64,000 bases of DNA from Deltaproteobacteria bacterium (GCA_019309565.1 JAFDFZ010000004.1:1-64000), one strand, 5' to 3'; counted from the stretch's first letter, positions 10,137 to 20,636 are shown. Translations and numbers: made by a program. The notes: generated by a model from the letters alone, not told the origin.

Positions 10137-11495
10137 TTAAATAGAATAGACTTCCATTGGGAAAAGGGCGAGCGGGTCATCAACCTCCATCAGGTGATAG
10201 ATGTTGAATCGATAGGTATCTCCTACTAAAATCTCCGGAGGAGTAAAGGGAAAGGCCAAATTGCCGCTGGTGGCAAGCCGGCCCGGATATGCAAAATGAA
10301 GAAGATTTTGCCGTGTAACTCCACAAATGGCCCTTGCTGTCTCGGCATTTTTTGCCACTACATCAACCATAATAAATGCCTCACGGGGGTCGAATTCATC
10401 CTGAGATCTCAAGGGTCCTGTAACACCATTTTTCCCGTAAATGCGGAAGTTGATATGATAGGTCTCAGGGGGTATTTCCTCACTGAGCAGGTCTTTGATG
10501 AAATCAGCCATCTGATTGGTTACCTCTTCTATTTGAGAAAGCATGATCGGATCTGCAACACCCCCCATTGAAATGCATCTAACCCCCAGCCATGCAGCAC
10601 CCTCCAGCTTTACCGTGTATTTTTCTGCGGGCACCCATTTTGCCCCGCAGATTTTCGTTCGCCGGTCGTCAATTTCCTTAAACTGTGCATTGGTTAAGTC
10701 AAGCATACCACCAGGCTCGAAAAACCTGTAGGGATTTGCCTGCTCATACAAACTATGCGCTGCCACCGATACAGCTGTACACTTTCGGCCAGGATGCTGA
10801 GATTCCAGGATAAAAGCATCCTCATATAAATATCCCATCATCGGATCTCTTCCTCCTGGCTCGGCACAAATCGAAGCACATTCAATAATTTTCGCCATAT
10901 GCATAACAAGGCCGTGATCGTATCCTCTCATCAAAGGTATGGCTGCAAATATACTTGTGTCACAGGCCCTTCCTGCCACGATCACTTCTGCTCCACGATC
11001 GACAGCAGCCAGAATCGGCTCGACCCCCATTTGTGCAACAATTCTCACACTCTGATCCACATCCTCTTCCGTTAGGTCAGGCACCATGCCGCAAGGCGCT
11101 ATTTTCCCGGCCCTCAGCGCTTTTTTGACCAAATCCTTCTCGATCTCTGCATGTATCACGGCGAGCTGGAAATGAAGTCCATGAATCGCAGCTACTTCAT
11201 GGACCAATTTTAGCGTTTTCTGAAGATGCGGTTCCCCGCCGGCAGTACCGGCAGAGCCAATAATCAGTGGAACCCCAAGTTTTCTGCTTGCCAGCAACAA
11301 AAGCTCAATGTCTCTTTTTGCTGAGAGGGTGCCAGGTCCCATGTTGCCAGATCCCAGATAAAATGGGCCGACATCGGTCGATCCCATATCGGCTCCGATA
11401 AAATGTGGTTTCTTTTCGATTCCCCTGTAAAAATTTTCTTTGGGAACCCCATAGCCCAATTGTCCTGATGCAGCATAACATCGCAATTCTTCCAT
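10137..11495 (-). CDS. acyclic terpene utilization AtuA / DUF1446-like protein
   Basis: IGADMGSTDVGPFYLGSG, LIIGSAGTAGGEPHL, VDRGAEVIVAGRACDTSIFAA. Confidence 0.8.
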   Translation of the reverse strand: MEELRCYAASGQLGYGVPKENFYRGIEKKPHFIGADMGSTDVGPFYLGSGNMGPGTLSAKRDIELLLLASRKLGVPLIIGSAGTAGGEPHLQKTLKLVHEVAAIHGLHFQLAVIHAEIEKDLVKKALRAGKIAPCGMVPDLTEEDVDQSVRIVAQMGVEPILAAVDRGAEVIVAGRACDTSIFAAIPLMRGYDHGLVMHMAKIIECASICAEPGGRDPMMGYLYEDAFILESQHPGRKCTAVSVAAHSLYEQANPYRFFEPGGMLDLTNAQFKEIDDRRTKICGAKWVPAEKYTVKLEGAAWLGVRCISMGGVADPIMLSQIEEVTNQMADFIKDLLSEEIPPETYHINFRIYGKNGVTGPLRSQDEFDPREAFIMVDVVAKNAETARAICGVTRQNLLHFAYPGRLATSGNLAFPFTPPEILVGDTYRFNIYHLMEVDDPLALFPMEVYSI

Positions 11496-11585
11496 TTTTT
11501 CCTCGCTATTGAATGTTTCTGCACAGAGTACTTCAGAATTGCATTAACGCCGGTTCACTCCAGATATTAAGCACTTTTATCCATT

Positions 11586-11918
11586 TTAGGTAGTTTGGCT
11601 TTGTTTGACAATTTCAGGCACTTCTAAATTTAGCATTGGTGTATGCTGCTGAGCTCCGTATACGTCTGTGTCTTGTATGTCTCCCGATCCAACCCGGCGC
11701 GGCATGACGATCTTTACAGCAAGCCCCGGAGGATAAAAAATGATTTGAACCTTCTCTTTCGGAATATCATAAAGTGTAGAAATTTTTTCCGCATTAATAA
11801 CTTCTGAAAATTTCACGGTTTCATAGGCTTCTTGAGATGGAAAAAGCAGGTCTATGGTCAGTGTAAATGGCCCCGCATTTTTGCTACGCACCACCTTTGC
11901 AATGTCCTTCAATTTCAT
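11586..11918 (-). CDS. DUF4387 family protein
   Basis: MKLKDIAKVVRSKNAGPFTLTIDLLF...MPRRVGSGDIQDTDVYGAQQHTPML; typical AtuA neighbour. Confidence 0.75.
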   Translation of the reverse strand: MKLKDIAKVVRSKNAGPFTLTIDLLFPSQEAYETVKFSEVINAEKISTLYDIPKEKVQIIFYPPGLAVKIVMPRRVGSGDIQDTDVYGAQQHTPMLNLEVPEIVKQSQTT

Positions 11919-12001
11919 AAGTTCCCACCATAGAAAATATTTTTAGATCCAATTACCTTGAGAAAATCCCTGGATCAATGCCACTGCAGAGAAAAGTAGA
12001 T

Positions 12002-13561
12002 TTAATCTTTCATCAATGCCCGTCCGTTCAAGATACCGGTATGCTGCCCCCTGTCCACCGTGATCGCTCCGTTTACCAGAACATAATCGACGCCAACAGG
12101 ATTTGCTCTTGGCTCGTCAAAAGTGGCCGTATCCTTTATGGTTTCAGGATCGAATACCACAAGATCAGCAGCCAACCCGACTTTGATCAAGCCCCGGTCC
12201 GTCAACCCCAGACGTTGTGCAGGGGCTGCGGACATATGCCGAATAATTTCTTCAAGACTGAAAAGCCCCAGATCCCTGCAATAAACGGAAAGGAACCGCG
12301 GGAAAGTTCCCCAGCCCCGCGGATTGGGTTTCTCGCCTACCAAAAGACCGTCGCTGCATGATACATGGCAAGGATGCCCGATGATGGTTCGCATGTCTTC
12401 TTCATTGCCAACAAAATTCACATATCCAGCGTTTAGTTCTTCCTCAAGCAGGATATCGCATAAAACCTCGGCCATGTCCTTGCCGGCTGCCTCTGCCACT
12501 TGTAACAGTGATTTTCCAATATACGATCGATTTCGGGAGGTGGACTCCAAATTTATAAAAATCTTATCCCAGCCCAACTGGTGATCCTGCAGATCCTGGC
12601 ATATTTTTTTTCTTTCCTCCGGGTCTGCCAATCGTTTCAGTATCTCATCCGGCCCCCCTTCGTGCACCCATCGGGGAAGAAGAATAAGCAGGGTGGTGCT
12701 GGATGCAATATATGGATATGCATCGAAGCTGACATCAAGGCCTTTTTCGCGAGCACGATCGATGATTTCAAGTATCTGCTTTGACATTCCTTTGTTTTCA
12801 GGGCCACTTGCGGCATAGTGCGAAAAGTGCATTTTAACCCGGGTTGCCTCACCTACCTGCATTACCTCGTTGATGGCATCGATCAGGCCAAGATCCCGCA
12901 TACGAACATGCCATACGGAAATACCGTTATGCTCCGCCACGGTCTTGCAAATGGCGATGAGTTCTTCGATATTGGAATACCGGCACGGAAAATAATCGAG
13001 CCCGGTTGAAAATCCGACGGCTCCTTCTTTCATTGCCCTGGCACAAATCTCCTGCATCCTTTTCAAGTCATCGGCAGCAGCTTCACGATCAACGAAACCG
13101 ATGGTCTCCAGTCGCAGTGCATTATGCGGAACCAGGTAAACGACATTAGTTGCGACCTGTCGGTCAAATCGGGAAAGATACTCACTCACCGAGTTCCAGT
13201 TCCACTCAATATCCGGATTTCCGTTTAATCCGCACAGATACCTTCGCATCATCTCAATGTTTTCCGAAGAAAGCGGAGCATATGAAAGACCGTCAACACC
13301 GATCACCTCGGTGGTAACGCCTTGCATTATTTTAGGCTCATGTGTTGGATTCGCCAGGAGCATAACATCCGAATGCGTGTGCATATCGATAAATCCAGGA
13401 CATACGACCCGCCCGTACGCATCGATTACCCTGCGCGCACACACCCCGTCTGCTTTTCCAATAAAAGCAATTCGATCCCCCTTAATACCTATATCGCCAT
13501 AAAACCAGGGTGTGGCTGAGCCATCAATTATCCGACCGTTACAAATGAGTATATCGTACAA
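12002..13561 (-). CDS. N-acyl-D-amino-acid deacylase-like amidohydrolase
   Basis: VVCPGFIDMHTHSDVML, GVTTEVIGVDGLSYAP, CSDGLLVGEKPNPRGWGTFPRFL. Confidence 0.85.
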   Translation of the reverse strand: MYDILICNGRIIDGSATPWFYGDIGIKGDRIAFIGKADGVCARRVIDAYGRVVCPGFIDMHTHSDVMLLANPTHEPKIMQGVTTEVIGVDGLSYAPLSSENIEMMRRYLCGLNGNPDIEWNWNSVSEYLSRFDRQVATNVVYLVPHNALRLETIGFVDREAAADDLKRMQEICARAMKEGAVGFSTGLDYFPCRYSNIEELIAICKTVAEHNGISVWHVRMRDLGLIDAINEVMQVGEATRVKMHFSHYAASGPENKGMSKQILEIIDRAREKGLDVSFDAYPYIASSTTLLILLPRWVHEGGPDEILKRLADPEERKKICQDLQDHQLGWDKIFINLESTSRNRSYIGKSLLQVAEAAGKDMAEVLCDILLEEELNAGYVNFVGNEEDMRTIIGHPCHVSCSDGLLVGEKPNPRGWGTFPRFLSVYCRDLGLFSLEEIIRHMSAAPAQRLGLTDRGLIKVGLAADLVVFDPETIKDTATFDEPRANPVGVDYVLVNGAITVDRGQHTGILNGRALMKD

Positions 13562-13590
13562 GGTTCACCTCCAGATAATCGTTATTCAGT

Positions 13591-14703
13591 TTATCGTTCA
13601 GATCGCTGCTGCTCTTTCAAAAGTCCCTGTTGGATTTTCTTTTTGACCAGCTCCAGTATTTCATTTGCCGGCAAACCCGCAGCTTTAGCCTCCTTCACCC
13701 ACTGTTGAGGCAATTCTTTTACAGCCGGCAGTTCCGCCCACGTTTTTAGCTCCGTTTCGGGCATCTCCGTAAATACGGCGTTGCTGCGCTTTTTCATATC
13801 GCTCATATACAGATCCCCGAAGTCCCTGCTTAACTTGTTCTGCAACTTCAGCGCTTTTTTGCCAATGTCAACAATGATCTTTCTGTCCGCTTCAAGCAGG
13901 GCATTCCATACATCCCGGTTGACGGTAACCAGAACGGGCTGAGGCTGCCACTGGTTTTTGCTGAACAAATAATTCTTCACAACCTCATCTAAGGAATATC
14001 TGTAGTAATGATCAAGGCTGCTCAAATAACCATCGATGGAGCCGCGTTCCAGTGCGGCATAGGAGCCTGGTCCAGGTATGGAAACGCCACGCGCGCCGAT
14101 GGCTTCAAGCATTGCCAGCAACCAGATGCTGGAAGCCCCTATTCGCCGGCCTTTTATGTGATTGATGCTTGTAATCGGTCTGGTAAGAGAAATTACAGAG
14201 GGAAGGTAATTAAAAAACGTGATCAACCGCTGGTTCCATCGTTCAAGTTCGGCGTTAAAAGCGGGAATTTGTTTAATACAAACCTGCTTTATTTCACTGA
14301 CAATAAAAGGATCCGATGGTCCGATCATAAACGCATTAAAAATTCCCCATGTGAAAAGCTGTCTCGGATAATCGGCCACATCGATGGTACCCATGTGGTA
14401 ATTGCCGGTCATCGTAGCTCCTAAAATTTCTCGCTCTTTCGTCAAATCAGCATTCCATTTCATCTGGATTTTGATACGCCCCTCGGTATGTTTCTCGATT
14501 TCCCTTCCCATCCACAGGATGATCTTTGAATGGACGCCCGTCTGCGGCCCCTGTTGCGCCCATCGTAAAGTAACCGGCTCAACCGCTTTTTCGGAGGGTC
14601 TCTCTTCGGCGGATATATGTTTTGGGAAGAATGATAGGGTTAGACTTAGCAATGTGGAAAGGAAAACAACGAACACCCTGTCTCTGATTCTTTTTGCTCT
14701 CAT
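13591..14703 (-). CDS. TRAP transporter solute-binding protein (DctP-like)
   Basis: Signal peptide MRAKRIRDRVFVVFLSTLLSLTLSFFP and a DctP-like body; ORF track start 14745, internal Met at 14703 more plausible. Confidence 0.75.
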   Translation of the reverse strand: MRAKRIRDRVFVVFLSTLLSLTLSFFPKHISAEERPSEKAVEPVTLRWAQQGPQTGVHSKIILWMGREIEKHTEGRIKIQMKWNADLTKEREILGATMTGNYHMGTIDVADYPRQLFTWGIFNAFMIGPSDPFIVSEIKQVCIKQIPAFNAELERWNQRLITFFNYLPSVISLTRPITSINHIKGRRIGASSIWLLAMLEAIGARGVSIPGPGSYAALERGSIDGYLSSLDHYYRYSLDEVVKNYLFSKNQWQPQPVLVTVNRDVWNALLEADRKIIVDIGKKALKLQNKLSRDFGDLYMSDMKKRSNAVFTEMPETELKTWAELPAVKELPQQWVKEAKAAGLPANEILELVKKKIQQGLLKEQQRSER

Positions 14704-14720
14704 ATTATTTTGGTTATCGT

Positions 14721-15446
14721 CTAATCCAGGATCTCTTTTTGCCACTTCAGCGTCTCTTCAAGTTTTCCACTGTGGTAATCCCGAAGCACCTTAATGAGGG
14801 CATCCACAATGAAGGTAAATAAGCTTTCGCCTTTTGCCCGGCTGCCGAAAGACGGATCTCCCCTTGCCCCTGAAACCCACCTTGCCGCAGTTTCATCCAC
14901 CAGTTCCGGCTGCAGGTAAAGCTGAAAAGAGGTTTCGATCTCACCGGAGTGACCGATTCCACCCTTATCCGATTCACTGATTCTTCTCATCTCCTCGGGC
15001 ACAGAAGGCAGGTTCCAGTAATCATAACTGAACACGGTTATCTGCTGTTCAGCAGCCAATTTTCTTTGCATGCTCTGAACAATGGGAGAATTTCCTCCAT
15101 GACCATTGAGAAACAGAATCTTTTTGAACCCATGGGCATGCACACTTATGGCGATTTGAGTCAACACCTCCACAAAGGTATGAAACTTAAGCGTAATGCT
15201 GCCGGGATATGACATGTGATGCGGGGAATAACCCGTCCATATGGGAGGTAGAACTACCACCGGAACATCCTCGATTCTCTGAGCTGCTTCTATCGCAATA
15301 CGATAACATATGTTGGTATCGGTGTTTATCGGAAGATGCTCTGCATGCTGTTCGACCGACGCCACCGGAACGATGACCACGGCATCGGTTTCTATCATCG
15401 GGTCGAACTGGGTGCGTCGGAATTTTTCCCATGACACCTTCTTCAT
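14721..15446 (-). CDS. creatininase family protein
   Basis: SVEQHAEHLPINTDT, LFLNGHGGNSPI, GIGHSGEIETSFQL. Confidence 0.88.
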   Translation of the reverse strand: MKKVSWEKFRRTQFDPMIETDAVVIVPVASVEQHAEHLPINTDTNICYRIAIEAAQRIEDVPVVVLPPIWTGYSPHHMSYPGSITLKFHTFVEVLTQIAISVHAHGFKKILFLNGHGGNSPIVQSMQRKLAAEQQITVFSYDYWNLPSVPEEMRRISESDKGGIGHSGEIETSFQLYLQPELVDETAARWVSGARGDPSFGSRAKGESLFTFIVDALIKVLRDYHSGKLEETLKWQKEILD

Positions 15447-15776
15447 TTCATCTGTCTCCTTCCTTAGGTATACCTACTTTTTAACCGCACCTCCCAATTA
15501 AAAAATTCTTCTCTCACTTACTCTGCACTATATAAGTAACCACACCATCTCCTTTCAAGCATAATTTTATCCTCCGGCAACATGTACCGATTCTAAAATA
15601 TTTACCTTTATGAAATTTACAGGAAGGTCTAATCGTTCAGGTTGATTGGATAATACCTAATTTTTTTACATATAACCCAATCTGCGAAGCCATGTCAACC
15701 CCAACCCTCACATTGCTTCGATTAGACTGTAACCCAAAGGCAGGCAAAAGGATTTCGTTATTACAAAAAGTGCCTA

Positions 15777-16634
15777 TTAAAAACGATTCTGCTGGCGCCA
15801 TGTATCTTTCAGAAACCGGATCCAGTTGCGCGAGAGAATATTCCGAACATCCTGCTCAGAATAACCTCTGTTCCGGAAGATTCCCTGTGGAAAAATCTTG
15901 GACTGTACTGCCTGTGCCTGTTTCAGATCCCCGTCCTGTACGGCTTTATATAAGGCGATGATCATCTCTGGAATAAACGAAGCAAAACCCACCAGCGCTC
16001 CATCCACACCCTGCACCATTGAGGCCAGCAGGTATTCGTCATGACAGGTTAAAATGGTGCAGTTTTCATCCGCCTCCCTTATGGCCAGAATATCCCGATC
16101 GTACTTGGACATTTCACGAGTACCGACCTTAAAGGTAACCCACGGCAGTCTTGCCAGCTCCGCCAGTAGCCGCGATGAATATCTGGCTTTTGTCCACGCC
16201 GGGTATACATGAACGACAAGATTAATATTAACAGCCCTGCCAATGGCGCTGAAATACTCGACAACATGTTCCTCGCGCATGCCGAATCGAAGCCATGTAT
16301 GGGGCGGCATAATCAATAAGCCAGACACGCCAGCATCTTTTGCCATCTTGGCATGTTCAACCGCCTCATTAATTCCTTCACAGCAAATACCTGAAATTAC
16401 AGGCAATCTGCCTGACACCTCATCGGCAACAATACGGGTTATCTCCGCCCGCCCTTTAGCCGACAGGGCGAATACCTCGCCGGTGTGTCCGTTGGTAACC
16501 AGGCCTCCAATCCCCTCATGGCCAGCCAGCCAGCTGGTAAACCGCCGCAGCTCCGGTTCATCAACGCTGAAGTCAGGGTCAAAGGGCACCTGCATGGCCG
16601 GAAGAATCCCCCGAAATGGGTCGGAAATTGCCAT
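15777..16634 (-). CDS. dihydrodipicolinate synthase / N-acetylneuraminate lyase family protein
   Basis: GHTGEVFALS, VVHVYPAW (Tyr), WVTFKVGT (Schiff-base Lys). Confidence 0.85.
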   Translation of the reverse strand: MAISDPFRGILPAMQVPFDPDFSVDEPELRRFTSWLAGHEGIGGLVTNGHTGEVFALSAKGRAEITRIVADEVSGRLPVISGICCEGINEAVEHAKMAKDAGVSGLLIMPPHTWLRFGMREEHVVEYFSAIGRAVNINLVVHVYPAWTKARYSSRLLAELARLPWVTFKVGTREMSKYDRDILAIREADENCTILTCHDEYLLASMVQGVDGALVGFASFIPEMIIALYKAVQDGDLKQAQAVQSKIFPQGIFRNRGYSEQDVRNILSRNWIRFLKDTWRQQNRF

Positions 16635-16802
16635 CTTTATTCGTCCTCCTTTACCAGGTTGGATGCTTTGTTATATCCTCTTGGCTTTACGTCGTTGTTT
16701 TCTTTTTAAAAAAACCGCAGGACTGTGTCAAACAAAAAGGGGGGCAGTGAGAGCCGCTGTTGGTGCGGGAGAGGATCCACTGCAAATTTATGAGGATGAA
16801 GA

Positions 16803-19800
16803 TTATCCTGAGGTCGCCCTGAGTCGTTTAATACGACCCTTGGCAAAATCATATTCATGCCAGGTATCCATAAATGATTCCATGGCCGCTCGATAATACT
16901 CTATTGCCTTTTTCTTATCTTTTAAGCCCTCGGCCCAAAACCCCAGTGCCGCATAAAGCGTAACGATATTTTCCGGTATGTTGCCTGCTTCTTTTTTAAG
17001 AGATTCAACGGTTCTTTTCCCCATGAGATTCTCGGCGATGGAACGGTACCAGGGATCTCGGGTTCGATGAAAAAAGTTTTTTAAGCTGGAATCCGCCTCT
17101 TCCTTTTTTCCCATACGGTGAAGGATCTCGGCCTCAAGAAGGCCCACACTCAATTGCCTTGCATTTTGGCGGCCACTTTTTTTAAGAAAAGCTCTTACGT
17201 ACCCAAGGGCCTTATTCCAATCTTCCTCTATGCTGCTATAAAAAGCCAAACCCACAAACGCCTCTCCATTGTCAGGAAAATATTCCAGCATTTTTTCGAA
17301 AACTTTTCGTTTCTGTTCTGTGCGAACGTTCGTTCCTAACAGTTGATCTTTTAACTGAGATAGTTTCGAGTGCTGATCTTTTTTTTTCGGTAGGGCATCG
17401 ATGATGGATTGCTGAAATGCTTCGATCTCGCTTTGATATGCTTCCCATCGTTCTTTCATCTGTAAGGAAGAAAGCTTTTCGCGTTGTACTTGTTCAAGCT
17501 GGGCTCTTGCAAGAAAAAATTCCCAGGACGATGAACTTGCGGCGATAAGGGCCTCTTTAAGCACCGCTTCGGCTTCATCCAGTTCACCCTTCTTTACATG
17601 GGTCAATCCTACAACATAGTTTATCCAGCTCTTTTCAAAGGCCGTATCCCAGGCTTTCAGAGCCGATTCTGCATCAACCGCCCCCTCCAGCACGCGAGCC
17701 AGATAACCCTGAAATTCTGCAGGAGATCTCCAGTCCAATGCCACCAGACCGTTCCGGTAAGGGCTTTGCGAGGCTGGGCCGTTAAGCCAATCGAGGATAA
17801 ACAACATCAAACGGGCAATGCTGTTTTCAGAGTCCATGGAAAGAGATTGCTCAAAAAACTTCTTGCCACCCGGCTGATCGCCTGCACAAAAGTGCATTAT
17901 GCCTGCAGCCATAACCAGGTGCGGATCGGAACTCGTCTTAAGTTCCTTATCGGCAGCCGCCATCGCTTCGGCCCAGCGAGCATCGGTTGCGGGTTTAAAA
18001 ATCCTCTCAAGTTTTTCTTCAACGGAAAGATCAAGCACACCGTTCCATTTAAGGTTGCCTGCCTTAAGGTCTTTTAAAAAATCAATGGGTGTATTGATGG
18101 GAAGCACCATTCCCATATCCCACAGCGGGGTTACCATCGGCAGGAATCCCGGTGCCCGATCCGTTGCAACCCCTGAAACGATGCCGATCACTTTACCGCT
18201 GAGATCAATCATCGGTCCTCCGCTGTTCCCGCCGTAAATGGAAGCATCAATCTGAATCATATTACCAAAAGTGCGGCGAACATGCCCTCTTGCGACACTC
18301 ACGTTAACCCGGGCTTCCTGGGCTCGACTGCCAAGCGGGAAACCCAGAGCGATAATGGGAGAGAGCTTCGGCACTTTAAGCACATCAAGTTTGTCTTCCA
18401 GCGGAAGCGGCTTTAAGCCTTTGGGTATTTTATCGATCTTAAGCACCGCAAAATCATCTTTTAGAGGAGAAGAAACAAGCTGTCGGGTTTGCACGGGCGG
18501 TTTGGCCACACCGGCAATCGAAAGCTTTGGCTCACCATCGGTTCGAAAAGCCGATTCCAGGAAATACATATCTGCCAGGTCCGGGCTGTCCATGAATCCT
18601 GCTGAACGGTTGAATGCCCTGGCACCGTCAAACCATAGAAACAAGCGGTAACCGAATCGAAGCGAGCGGCCGGTGGATTTAGACTGCATTACAATTGCCT
18701 GCAGGTTACGGTCTTCCAGCCACGGGCATGCCACGTGGCGATTTGTCATCAAATATCCCTGTTCGTCCACCAGAAACGCGGTTCCTTCCGAACGATTCCG
18801 GTATACGTATGCATCGCCTTGTTTGAGCCAGTAATCAACCAGCAGGAAAGCGACGGAAGGTGCAAATTCGTTGGCATATTCCTCAAGGATAACGGCGTTG
18901 TCTTTTTTTCGAGTGGTTTGATTATATACGGCAACACCCACGCTTATTATTAAAACAACAACCACTGCCAGCAGCACCTTCTGCCGTCTTCCAAGCCTTC
19001 TGAGGGCTCTTTCAGACGCCTCGGCCATCTCCACCTGGACCTTCGGTGGTGTTTCAAGTTCAACCTTTGCAATCTTTAAAAGGGAATCTTCCACCTCCTT
19101 CATGGACTTGGGTCTAAGTAGCGGATCATTGGCCAGCATGGTCTTAAATAAAACCTTTGCATCATCTGTTAGGGGCAGTTCATCTACTTTCACAAGATAA
19201 TCGGTTATATTATAATCTGCGGTCAGCAGTTCGATGAACACCTTGCCGAGCGACCAGATATCACTTCGCAAATCCAGTGGCCGGTTATGGATGATATCCG
19301 GATGGGTATCCAGCAGGTGTTTGAGCAACGGGCCGGGACGATCCAGCTTTGGGTCGAAAAACCGAGAAAACTTGTAGTCAATCTTAACATCAAGTTTCCC
19401 GTTTTCGCCTTCAATCAGAATGATGTCGTCCAGTATGAGATGGGGGATGATGTGTCCGAAATCATGCAGCGTATGAAGGATGGATGCTATCTTTGCAAAT
19501 AGGGAAAAGGCGAACTGGTGGTCCTTCAACCGTCCGGATCGAATCAGCTCACCCCAGTTCAACACATCGATCCATTCACTTATTCTGTACCACAGGCCGT
19601 CCTGTGAGCGCCGGATGGCATAGTGCTGAACAAATCCTTTTGCAGGCAGTTTCTTAAGCTCTTCAAGCTCTCGCCTAAGCCGTGCCGCCACCTGATCATC
19701 CACCCCTGAGCGGGGTGTAAAAAGCCGTATCATTACCTTTTCGTTTGTGCGCTGTCGAATTGCCTTGCAAAGAAAGCTGGCATAGCCTTCGTGAATGACC

Positions 19801-19916
19801 GTGTCAATCTTGTAATCATCGATACGTTTTCTGCCCTCACCCACTTCGTTACCGCAGGCAGGACATACCGTAATCACCTCGGCCAAGGATTGGCCGCATT
19901 TTTGACAAAGCTTCAT
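16803..19916 (-). CDS. zinc-ribbon / protein-kinase-like (pseudokinase) / TM / trypsin-like protease / TPR multidomain protein
   Basis: CQKCGQ..CPACG; kinase fold with degraded catalytic motifs; TM KVLLAVVVVLIISVGVAVY; protease triad TNRHV, DDFAVLKID, GGNSGGP; C-terminal helical repeats. Confidence 0.85.
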   Translation of the reverse strand: MKLCQKCGQSLAEVITVCPACGNEVGEGRKRIDDYKIDTVIHEGYASFLCKAIRQRTNEKVMIRLFTPRSGVDDQVAARLRRELEELKKLPAKGFVQHYAIRRSQDGLWYRISEWIDVLNWGELIRSGRLKDHQFAFSLFAKIASILHTLHDFGHIIPHLILDDIILIEGENGKLDVKIDYKFSRFFDPKLDRPGPLLKHLLDTHPDIIHNRPLDLRSDIWSLGKVFIELLTADYNITDYLVKVDELPLTDDAKVLFKTMLANDPLLRPKSMKEVEDSLLKIAKVELETPPKVQVEMAEASERALRRLGRRQKVLLAVVVVLIISVGVAVYNQTTRKKDNAVILEEYANEFAPSVAFLLVDYWLKQGDAYVYRNRSEGTAFLVDEQGYLMTNRHVACPWLEDRNLQAIVMQSKSTGRSLRFGYRLFLWFDGARAFNRSAGFMDSPDLADMYFLESAFRTDGEPKLSIAGVAKPPVQTRQLVSSPLKDDFAVLKIDKIPKGLKPLPLEDKLDVLKVPKLSPIIALGFPLGSRAQEARVNVSVARGHVRRTFGNMIQIDASIYGGNSGGPMIDLSGKVIGIVSGVATDRAPGFLPMVTPLWDMGMVLPINTPIDFLKDLKAGNLKWNGVLDLSVEEKLERIFKPATDARWAEAMAAADKELKTSSDPHLVMAAGIMHFCAGDQPGGKKFFEQSLSMDSENSIARLMLFILDWLNGPASQSPYRNGLVALDWRSPAEFQGYLARVLEGAVDAESALKAWDTAFEKSWINYVVGLTHVKKGELDEAEAVLKEALIAASSSSWEFFLARAQLEQVQREKLSSLQMKERWEAYQSEIEAFQQSIIDALPKKKDQHSKLSQLKDQLLGTNVRTEQKRKVFEKMLEYFPDNGEAFVGLAFYSSIEEDWNKALGYVRAFLKKSGRQNARQLSVGLLEAEILHRMGKKEEADSSLKNFFHRTRDPWYRSIAENLMGKRTVESLKKEAGNIPENIVTLYAALGFWAEGLKDKKKAIEYYRAAMESFMDTWHEYDFAKGRIKRLRATSG

Positions 19917-20082
19917 ATTGGATTACTTTCGTTCCGGCTCTCTTATCATTTTCACGTATCGGAATGTCTACGACTATATGTAACAAGAGAATTGAATCAA
20001 AAATCAACCATCTCTATGCTAAAATTATGCCAACGATATGGGAAGTGGTCAATGTTGGCGGGTGAAAAAAATTGGACATGCA

Positions 20083-20605
20083 CTATGAATATAAATGACA
20101 GGCTATGTGATGATCCCCATCTAGAATTTGCAGCCTCGGCTCTCTCTGATCACACATTTTCAAACGGCTGGGGCATCTGGGATGAAACCGACATCCGGAC
20201 GGCGGATCAATGGGACTGGGCACATCTCCCCTCAGTATTGTACGCTTTTTGGTGACATCCATATCGGTTGTGGGGATTGCAGACAAGAGGGCTTGTGTGT
20301 AAGGATGTCGCTGATTGGAGTACAGATCGCGGTAGGAAGCCATCTCTACGATCAGCCCCAGGTACATAACGGCAATGCGGTCGCAAAGATATTCCACAAC
20401 CGCCAGATCATGTGAAATGATGATGTAAGAAAGATGAAATTCCTCCTGAAGGTCAATCAACAAATTTATGATCTGTGCCTGGATGGAGACATCCAGCGCG
20501 GATACCGGTTCATCCCCGATTATTACTTTCGGGTTTAAAGACAGGGCCCTTGCGATTCCTATCCTCTGGCGCTGACCACCACTGAACTGGTGGGGATACC
20601 GTTCC
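20083..20605 (-). pseudogene. truncated oligopeptide ABC transporter ATP-binding subunit (OppF/DppF-like)
   Basis: [44 protein letters not shown]...[12 protein letters not shown]...CRFHPRCP. No Walker A; in-frame stop just before the homology begins (~20605). Confidence 0.8.
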
Positions 20606-20636
20606 CCCTGTAACTAAACAGCAAAAAGGAGGCATT

